A stretch of 7,276 nt of DNA from Thermoplasmata archaeon (lineage in GTDB: Archaea > Thermoplasmatota > Thermoplasmata > Lutacidiplasmatales > UBA184), in assembly GCA_030039825.1 (NCBI GenBank), contig JASHUV010000018.1, forward strand, positions 1-7,276. Reading direction: 5' to 3'. The position numbers and the translations under genes are program-made. The notes beneath the pieces are model-generated. The model ran no database searches, was not told where the DNA came from, and worked only from the letters and a program-made list of their open reading frames with translations. Below, piece by piece: positions 1-5,712 of this stretch (position 1 is the first letter of the stretch; each line of letters opens with the position of its first letter).

Positions 1-1
1 G

Positions 2-3000
2 CCGATCCCTACCGTCCCGGTCGAGCCGGTCGGGGTCGCGATCTCCCTCCTCGTGAACGTCACGCCGCTCGGGATCGTCGAGGTCGACCCGGCGTTCACG
101 GGCGGGGATCCTTCCGCGGGGGGGACGACCGTGACGCCTCACACCGTCAACACCCCTCCCGGCCCGCAATGGTGGGTCGCGGTCAGCCCGACGTCGAACA
201 TTTCCGGGTTCGACGTCTGCAGCCTGGACGGCGTGGAGGTCGGCGTGCCGTACCTGAACGCCATCACGCCCCAGCCGTGCTTCCCCGGCGTCCTGCTCCG
301 ATTCGGCGTGACCCAGTACTTCCTGGGACCGCCGCTGCGGGATTGGGTCGAGCTCGGCGCCTTCCTCGGGGCCGCGCCCGCCTTCTCGAACGAGACCTGG
401 GTCAATCTCACTCCGGACCGCGTGACGTCGATCGCGCTCAACTTCACGCCGGGGGCGTACATCTCGGGCCAGGTGTTCTACCCGCCCGGGGTCCCGGCGG
501 GAACGGAGTTCGAGGTCCAGGCCTGCTCGACGGACGAGCCGAGCATCTGCGGCCCGGACGCGACCTTCCCGTACACCGGGGCCGGGAACAGCACCTGGGA
601 CCTCGACCGGGCGAACATGAGCCTCGTCGGCTGTTCGACCTCCGCGTCGTACTTCTGCATCGCCGCCCCGCCCGGGCCCGATGAGATCACCGTGCACGGC
701 GCCGACAGTTCGTTCAATTCGACCTGGGCGAACGTGCCGGACCGCTGCTGCACGCTCTCCCCGCACGCCCTGACGCTCGCGGGCTCGACCTCGAACCACA
801 TCCGGTCGATCAATCTCACCCTCGCCCTCGGCACGCTGTCCGGCCGGGTCGTCGCGGGTCCGGGCTATCTCGCCCCCCCGCTCGAGGGAGGGACGACCGT
901 CCAGGTCTGCTCGCTCACGGGCGCCGCGCCGGGCTGCGTGAGCGCCCTCGCCGATCCGCAGGGGAACTTCACCGAGTCGGTGCCGCTCGGGTGGGACGAG
1001 GTCGAGGTCTTCCCCCCGCCGTATTTCGAGGCGAACGAGACCTGGATCGACGTGACCGGCACGAACACGACCGGGACGATCGTCGTGACGCCCGAGGGAA
1101 CGGTCGCCGGGCGGGTGATCGAGCGGGGAGGGTTCGGCGTCCTCGGGGCCGCGGTGAGCTACTGCCCGCTCGCGGCGGTCGTGCCCCCCGCGTCCGGGTG
1201 CGAGACGATCGAGAACACGGACCCCGGGTCCGGCGGCTACTTCGACGGTCCGGTTCCCGCCGGTCCGTTCCCGGGGAGCACCTACGAGCTCGTCGTGACG
1301 GCGAGCGGCTTCTTCTCGAACTTCACCTGGTTCAACGCGACACCGGGTCAGCTGACGGACCTCCCGGCGATCGTGCTGACCCCCGTGGGGAGTTCGCCTC
1401 CGTCGCCGGTCCCCCTCGCCGCCACGGCGGCCTCCGGAACGCCGGGCGCGTGGATCGACGGCCGGCTCGTCGACGCGACGACGGGGACCGGCCTCTCCGG
1501 GGCGGGGCTCACGGCCTGCGGTCTGTCCGGTTACCCCTGCGTCCCGTTCCTGGACGGCAGTTCGACCGGTGGGGAGTTCAACGACTCGGTCCCGCTCGGC
1601 ACCTACTACCTCACCATCACCGAGCCCGGCTACCAGACGACGTCGATCTTCCTGAACGCGACGAGCACGAGCACTCTGCACCTCGGCACGATCACGCTCG
1701 CGCCGTACCCGTTGGTCTCGGGGCGGGTCGTCATCGCGCCGTACGAGGGCTACTCGCTGGGGTCCGGGTTCGGCCCCGGTGAGGCGAGCGTCGTGGCGTG
1801 CGAGGACGACACGGTCAGCTGCGGACCGTCGGGGACGCTCAGCACCTCCGGCGCCTTCGAGGTCCCGGCCCCGCCGGGAGCGGACACCCTGTTCGTCAAC
1901 GGGACCGGGGGCGACACGAGCGACCTCACCGACCAGGCCTCCCAAGGGGCGGGTCCCGGCGGATTCGTCGGGAACGCCACGGCGTTCACGATCGGGGACG
2001 CCCCGGAGGAGCTCGGCTCGGCGAGCGGGTACGCGAGCGCGTTGCGGATCTTCGCCTCGCTCTCCGGGACGATCTGGGACGGCAGCGACCGGGCGGGCGC
2101 CGGCGGCGCCCCCACGTCGGCGGTCGCCTGGGGGGAGCTGAGCTCGAAGGGGCCGCTCTCCGGGGCGTCGACCAGCGAGTACGTCGGCGGGGGCGGCAAT
2201 TTCACGGTCCTCCTTCCCCCGAACGAAACGGTCCGCCTCCGCGCCGCGGGCGGCGCGTTCTGGGCGGGGAGCGAATCGGTCGTCCTCCCGGCCTCGGCCG
2301 TGACCGTCTCCGCCCCGTCCTTCGACCTGCCGCACTACGGTTGGATCGTGACGACCGTGCGCACCTCCTCCGGCCGCCCCGTACCGTTCGCGGCCGTGGT
2401 CGTCGTCACGCCGGACGCGAGGAACGCGACCCAGCTCGCGACCGACGGGAGCGCGAACGGGGCCGGTTACCTCAACCTCTCGATCCCGGCCGGGATCGGG
2501 TCGAACGCGAGCGTCTCGGCCCCGGGCTACGGGACGGAGAACACGACGACCTCGGCGTATCCGAGCCAGACGCGAGGGATCACCTTCCCGGGCCTGCCGC
2601 CGACGATCACGTCGGAGTACATCCGCAGCCCGAGCGTGAACGGGCTCGCCGGACGACCGGCGCCCACGGTGCGCGACCCCCTCAGCGGCCTTCCCGTCGC
2701 CGGGGCGTCCATCGAGGTCACGAACTCCACCGGCGTCCTCGTCGCCGCCACGAACTCGAACGGCTACGGCGAGTTCATGGCGGCCCGGAACGTTTCCGCG
2801 GGCGGCAGCGTGTCGTTCGTCCGGACCGGCTACTCGACCTCGTCCTTCGTGGTACCGCGGCCGGACGGGAACGTCGTCACGATCGAGGAGGCGAACCTCA
2901 CGGGCGACGGAGTGATGGCCGGCGAGGTCGATACCCTCCTCGGCGAGAACACGACGCCGGACGCCCTCGTCAACGTCACCGGCTGCGAGGTCTATCCGAA

Positions 3001-4765
3001 CGGCGGGTGCGACACCGTCTCGACGAACGGGGCGGGCCTCTTCTGGATGGAGGTGCCGGCCGGCGAGTACGCGTTCAACCTCACGCTCGACGGCTTCGTG
3101 GAGAGCGGGACCTTCGGCGGGACGGCCTCCTCCGACAACTGGACGTGGGTCGGGAACCTGACGATCCTTCCGGATGCCGAGGTCATCGGACGGGTCCTCG
3201 CGGGGCCCGCCGGGGCGATCGGTGTCGCCGGGGCGAACGTCACCCTCTGTCCCCTGAACGGGAGCTACTCCTACTACTGCGCGCTTCCCACCCCCACGGA
3301 CGGCGGCGGCGGGTTCACCGTCCCTTCCCCCGCGGGCCTTTACGAGCTCAACGTGAGCGCCCCGGGATTCGGCCCGTCGACGCTCGAGGTCGAGCTGGCC
3401 CCCGGCGAGACGTTCGAGGTCGGGGCGATCCTCCTCCCCCCGGACGGATCGGTCGTCGGGCTCGTCGAGGACGCCGCGTCCGGCCAGCCGATCGACGACG
3501 CCGTCGTGACGGTCTGCCCGGTCGGGGCGTCGACCGGAGCCGGCTGCGGGACGACCTCGCTCACGGGAGCGTCGGGCGCCTACGACGTCACGGAGGTCGT
3601 CCCCGGCGCGGCCGAGATCGAGGTGACGGCGGCCGGCTACCAGGCCGGGTTCGCCCCGGTCTCGGTGACGTCGGGGGAGGTGGCGTGGGGCGGGATCGTC
3701 CCGCTCGTGAAGGTCGGGACGGTCGTCGCCTATCCCGTGACGGGCCGGGTGAGATGGGGCGCGTCGGCGCCCACCGCCAACGGATCCGGGTCCGGCATCT
3801 CCGGCGCGACCTTGACCGCCGAGGCGCTCCCGTCGGGGGCCTACGTGGCCGGGACCGTCACGAGCGGGAACGGCAGCTTCGCCCTGTCCCTCGTGCCCGG
3901 ACGTTACGAGATCCGCGCGAGCGCGCCGGGGGCCGGACCGCAGGCCGTGGCCCTCGCGGTCGGGAACGCGGCCGTGGACGGCGTCGACTTCGCGCTGAAC
4001 GCGACCACCTACGCCGTGGACGGGAACGTCTCCGTGGCCGGGGGGGAAGGTCTCGCCGGGATCGAGGTCGGAACCGGGGCGGCCGGGAGCGGTCCGACGG
4101 GCCCCACCGCCTCGGTCCTCACGGGACCGTCCGGCGGCTACGAGCTCAATCTCACGAACGGCACCTACGAGATCCGGGCGACCCCGGAGGGGCCGCTCGT
4201 CGGGGAGGTCGAGGCCGAGGCGAGCGGGGTCGAGGTGAACGGCGCGGGCGCCGCGGTCAACCTCGAGCTCCCGGAGCTCGCCTATGGCGTCGTGCTGCTC
4301 GTCGACGACCGGGGGACCGGGCAGGGGATCGGGTCGTCCCGCGCGATCCTCACCGGCACGACCGAGCTCGGCGTCCGGGTCTCCCGGACCGTCTCGACGA
4401 ACGCGACGGGGGGCGTCGCCCTCCGCGTCGCGGCCGGCGCGTACGAGGTGACGGCCTCCGCGCCCGGTTACGAGGTCGAGAACGCCTCCTTCGACGAGCC
4501 CGTCGGGGGCGCCCCCGGGGCGGGCGCGAGCCTCTGGGTCCTGGCCCTTCCGGTCGCCCCGAGCGGGGCGACCACCGGGGGAGGGGGGCTGCGGGTCTCG
4601 GCCGGTGCGATCGAGATCGCGGCCCTCGAGTCTCTCGCCATCGCGGGCGCAGCGGCCCTCTCCTTCTTCCTCGCCCGGCGCACGAGACCCCGGGCCCCGA
4701 GCGACCCGCGCCGGACGGGCCCACCGGCGGGCGATGAGCTGAAGGCCCGACCGCCGTCGCCCTGA
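2..4765 (+). CDS. Giant membrane-anchored surface glycoprotein of carboxypeptidase-regulatory-like repeats (5' partial)
   Basis: The frame is open from base 2, so the true start and any signal peptide lie upstream; the GTG at 53 is merely the first in-frame start-like codon. Numbering from that GTG as residue 1, the visible protein has 1570 residues. Residues about 135-1500 are a chain of 85-105-residue beta-sandwich units of carboxypeptidase-regulatory-like type, each opening with a G-R-V-like strand and closing with a V-P-A-G-x-Y-x-L-x-V-x-A-x-G-Y/F-like stretch. About 43 N-X-S/T sequons, nine close cysteine pairs and near absence of lysine point to an extracellular glycoprotein. Residues about 1518-1541 form one membrane helix, followed by R-R-T-R-P-R and a short Arg/Pro-rich cytoplasmic tail. 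By analogy with archaeal surface proteins it could act in adhesion, cell-wall structure or as a stalk; no catalytic domain is visible here, but one could lie in the missing N-terminus. The methyltransferase gene follows after two bases. Confidence 0.88.
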   Translation, partial: PIPTVPVEPVGVAISLLVNVTPLGIVEVDPAFTGGDPSAGGTTVTPHTVNTPPGPQWWVAVSPTSNISGFDVCSLDGVEVGVPYLNAITPQPCFPGVLLRFGVTQYFLGPPLRDWVELGAFLGAAPAFSNETWVNLTPDRVTSIALNFTPGAYISGQVFYPPGVPAGTEFEVQACSTDEPSICGPDATFPYTGAGNSTWDLDRANMSLVGCSTSASYFCIAAPPGPDEITVHGADSSFNSTWANVPDRCCTLSPHALTLAGSTSNHIRSINLTLALGTLSGRVVAGPGYLAPPLEGGTTVQVCSLTGAAPGCVSALADPQGNFTESVPLGWDEVEVFPPPYFEANETWIDVTGTNTTGTIVVTPEGTVAGRVIERGGFGVLGAAVSYCPLAAVVPPASGCETIENTDPGSGGYFDGPVPAGPFPGSTYELVVTASGFFSNFTWFNATPGQLTDLPAIVLTPVGSSPPSPVPLAATAASGTPGAWIDGRLVDATTGTGLSGAGLTACGLSGYPCVPFLDGSSTGGEFNDSVPLGTYYLTITEPGYQTTSIFLNATSTSTLHLGTITLAPYPLVSGRVVIAPYEGYSLGSGFGPGEASVVACEDDTVSCGPSGTLSTSGAFEVPAPPGADTLFVNGTGGDTSDLTDQASQGAGPGGFVGNATAFTIGDAPEELGSASGYASALRIFASLSGTIWDGSDRAGAGGAPTSAVAWGELSSKGPLSGASTSEYVGGGGNFTVLLPPNETVRLRAAGGAFWAGSESVVLPASAVTVSAPSFDLPHYGWIVTTVRTSSGRPVPFAAVVVVTPDARNATQLATDGSANGAGYLNLSIPAGIGSNASVSAPGYGTENTTTSAYPSQTRGITFPGLPPTITSEYIRSPSVNGLAGRPAPTVRDPLSGLPVAGASIEVTNSTGVLVAATNSNGYGEFMAARNVSAGGSVSFVRTGYSTSSFVVPRPDGNVVTIEEANLTGDGVMAGEVDTLLGENTTPDALVNVTGCEVYPNGGCDTVSTNGAGLFWMEVPAGEYAFNLTLDGFVESGTFGGTASSDNWTWVGNLTILPDAEVIGRVLAGPAGAIGVAGANVTLCPLNGSYSYYCALPTPTDGGGGFTVPSPAGLYELNVSAPGFGPSTLEVELAPGETFEVGAILLPPDGSVVGLVEDAASGQPIDDAVVTVCPVGASTGAGCGTTSLTGASGAYDVTEVVPGAAEIEVTAAGYQAGFAPVSVTSGEVAWGGIVPLVKVGTVVAYPVTGRVRWGASAPTANGSGSGISGATLTAEALPSGAYVAGTVTSGNGSFALSLVPGRYEIRASAPGAGPQAVALAVGNAAVDGVDFALNATTYAVDGNVSVAGGEGLAGIEVGTGAAGSGPTGPTASVLTGPSGGYELNLTNGTYEIRATPEGPLVGEVEAEASGVEVNGAGAAVNLELPELAYGVVLLVDDRGTGQGIGSSRAILTGTTELGVRVSRTVSTNATGGVALRVAAGAYEVTASAPGYEVENASFDEPVGGAPGAGASLWVLALPVAPSGATTGGGGLRVSAGAIEIAALESLAIAGAAALSFFLARRTRPRAPSDPRRTGPPAGDELKARPPSP
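455..4552 (+). repeat. Tandem array of about 13-14 carboxypeptidase-regulatory-like protein domains
   Basis: Diverged protein repeats within the surface protein, not DNA-identical repeats. Approximate unit boundaries in residues (GTG at 53 = 1) are 134-250, 259-345, 347-445, 465-551, 553-655, 665-760, 762-850, 863-948, 954-1040, 1041-1130, 1131-1222, 1223-1318, 1319-1408 and 1409-1500. The clearest units begin G-T-L-S-G-R-V-V (260), G-T-V-A-G-R-V-I (349), P-L-V-S-G-R-V-V (553), A-E-V-I-G-R-V-L (1042) and G-S-V-V-G-L-V-E (1132). The closing strand and A-P-G-Y/F turn recur at 1102-1106, 1193-1196 and 1469-1473. Boundaries were set by eye; unit 665-760 is the least typical. Residues before 134 look like the end of a further unit. 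Confidence 0.8.
4604..4675 (+). other. C-terminal transmembrane anchor of the surface protein
   Basis: Residues about 1518-1541 form an Ala/Leu/Ile/Phe-rich segment ending F-F-L-A and followed at once by R-R-T-R-P-R. It is preceded by a flexible Gly/Thr spacer (about 1502-1513). Positive charge after the helix places the ectodomain outside and the last 29 residues inside. Two glutamates (1521, 1526) sit near the outer end of the segment, which shortens the purely hydrophobic core. No PGF-type archaeosortase sorting motif is seen, so a permanent single-pass anchor is the simplest reading. Confidence 0.82.
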
Positions 4766-4767
4766 GG

Positions 4768-5688
4768 GTGCCGAGGCGGCGTTCCCCCCACCCCCGGACC
4801 GCTCCTCGGCCGCCGTCCGACCCCGAGGCTCCCCGCCCCTACGACCGCTTCCGGGAGCTCGATCCCTACCGGGTCGACCGGGAGTGGAAGCGGTACGAGG
4901 GGACCCCGCAGAGGGACCTCTTCCGGATCCTGCGCGAGCGCTTCCTCGACCGGCACGCCCGCCGGGGCGGCTGGGTCCTCGAGGTCGGTCCGGGGCCCGG
5001 ACGCTTCACGCCCCGGATCGGGACGTCGGCCACCCGCCGGGTCCTCCTCGATCTCTCCCCGCGGGCCCTCGCCGCGATCCCCGAGCGCTGGTCCCGGCGC
5101 TCCGAGGAGCCCGTCCCGAACCTCGTCGTCGGGGACGCGGCCCGCCCGCCGTTCCCCCCGGGGGGGTTCGAGCTCGTCGTCCTGCTCGGGAACATCCTCG
5201 GCTTCGCCGGGGAGGGGGCCGGCGGGCTCCTCGACCGGGGGCTCGAGCTCGTCGCCCCGGGCGGCACGGTCCTGCTCGAGGTCGTCGCCGCGGGTGGCGA
5301 GCGCTCGCGCTACCTCGCCCGCCTCCCGCCCGGGGCCGTCGGCCGCCTCCTGCGGGCCCCACCGGGCGCCCTGACGCCCCGGGTCGCCCGGGAGGGCTTC
5401 GAACCCATCGCCCCCGACCGCCCCGAAGGATCGACCTTCCGCCGCCTCCGGGAGGAGGAGCTCGCGCGCGCGCTCGATCGCGGGGGGTTCGAGGTCCAGG
5501 AGGCGCTCGCGGTGGCCCCGGCCCTCGGGTGGGATCCGGAGCGGGTGGCCCGCGTCGCGGCGGACCCGAAGGCGTTCGCCCGCCTCGTGGAGCTCGAGGA
5601 GGGGCTCGGGCGCTCCCCGGACCGAAGGTCGGCCGCGGCCGCCCTGCTGCTCGCCGCGCGCCGTCACCTCACGAAAGCGCACGGTTAA
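4768..5688 (+). CDS. Class I SAM-dependent methyltransferase
   Basis: A 306-residue cytoplasmic protein with a Rossmann-type methyltransferase core at about residues 50-175. Motif I, the SAM-binding glycine loop, is V-L-E-V-G-P-G-P-G-R (70-79). The acidic residue ending strand 2 is D95 in L-L-D-L-S, a G-D-A motif lies at 122-124, the strand-4 motif is F-E-L-V-V-L-L-G-N-I-L-G-F (134-146), and the post-core strand is A-P-G-G-T-V-L-L-E-V (163-172). The C-terminal part (176-306) ends in a G-F-E-V-Q-E-A strand and A-L-L-L-A-A-R-R, as common in small-molecule and uncharacterised class I enzymes. Residues 1-28 are Arg/Pro-rich and probably disordered. The GTG at 4768 is the only usable start: an in-frame TGA lies at 4735-4737 and no other ATG, GTG or TTG precedes the core. 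It begins two bases after the previous stop, with only a too-close GAGG before it, so translational coupling is likely. Substrate unknown. Confidence 0.87.
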   Translation: MPRRRSPHPRTAPRPPSDPEAPRPYDRFRELDPYRVDREWKRYEGTPQRDLFRILRERFLDRHARRGGWVLEVGPGPGRFTPRIGTSATRRVLLDLSPRALAAIPERWSRRSEEPVPNLVVGDAARPPFPPGGFELVVLLGNILGFAGEGAGGLLDRGLELVAPGGTVLLEVVAAGGERSRYLARLPPGAVGRLLRAPPGALTPRVAREGFEPIAPDRPEGSTFRRLREEELARALDRGGFEVQEALAVAPALGWDPERVARVAADPKAFARLVELEEGLGRSPDRRSAAAALLLAARRHLTKAHG

Positions 5689-5692
5689 GTAA
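5685..5692 (+). promoter_or_regulatory. Putative archaeal TATA box for the coiled-coil membrane protein gene
   Basis: The octamer TTAAGTAA is an A/T-only island apart from one G, in otherwise extremely GC-rich DNA, and it includes the methyltransferase TAA stop (5686-5688). Its centre lies about 25 bases before the GTG at 5713, the usual distance between an archaeal TATA box and a transcription start. If real, transcription would begin at or next to that GTG and give a leaderless mRNA. No clear BRE lies directly upstream; CGAAAG at 5672-5677 is a weak candidate placed too far away. Confidence 0.45.
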
Positions 5693-5712
5693 CGGGCGCC
5701 CCCGTCAATCGG

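Noticed and set aside
1798..4737. Plus-strand open frame of 979 codons inside the surface-protein gene
   Set aside because: It is an out-of-frame reading of the repeat gene, giving an Arg/Gly-rich product with no domain. Its length follows from the scarcity of stop codons in GC-rich DNA.
4600..4765. Archaeosortase-type C-terminal sorting signal
   Set aside because: The helix and Arg-rich tail fit the general layout, but there is no PGF or similar tripartite motif, and the tail of about 29 residues is longer than usual for such signals.
4700..4800. Possible frameshift joining the surface protein to the methyltransferase
   Set aside because: The membrane anchor and tail form a natural C-terminus, the stop is clean, and the methyltransferase has its own GTG. 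Fusion would put an enzyme directly on a short tail with no supporting evidence.
4468..5682. Minus-strand open frame of about 400 codons opposite the methyltransferase
   Set aside because: The plus strand carries all the methyltransferase motifs in order. The minus product is low-complexity Arg/Gly/Glu/Pro and would span the junction of two real genes.
5689..5712. Transcription terminator between the methyltransferase and membrane-protein genes
   Set aside because: The 24-base gap has no T-run and no convincing hairpin; its A/T-rich start is better read as a TATA-like box.
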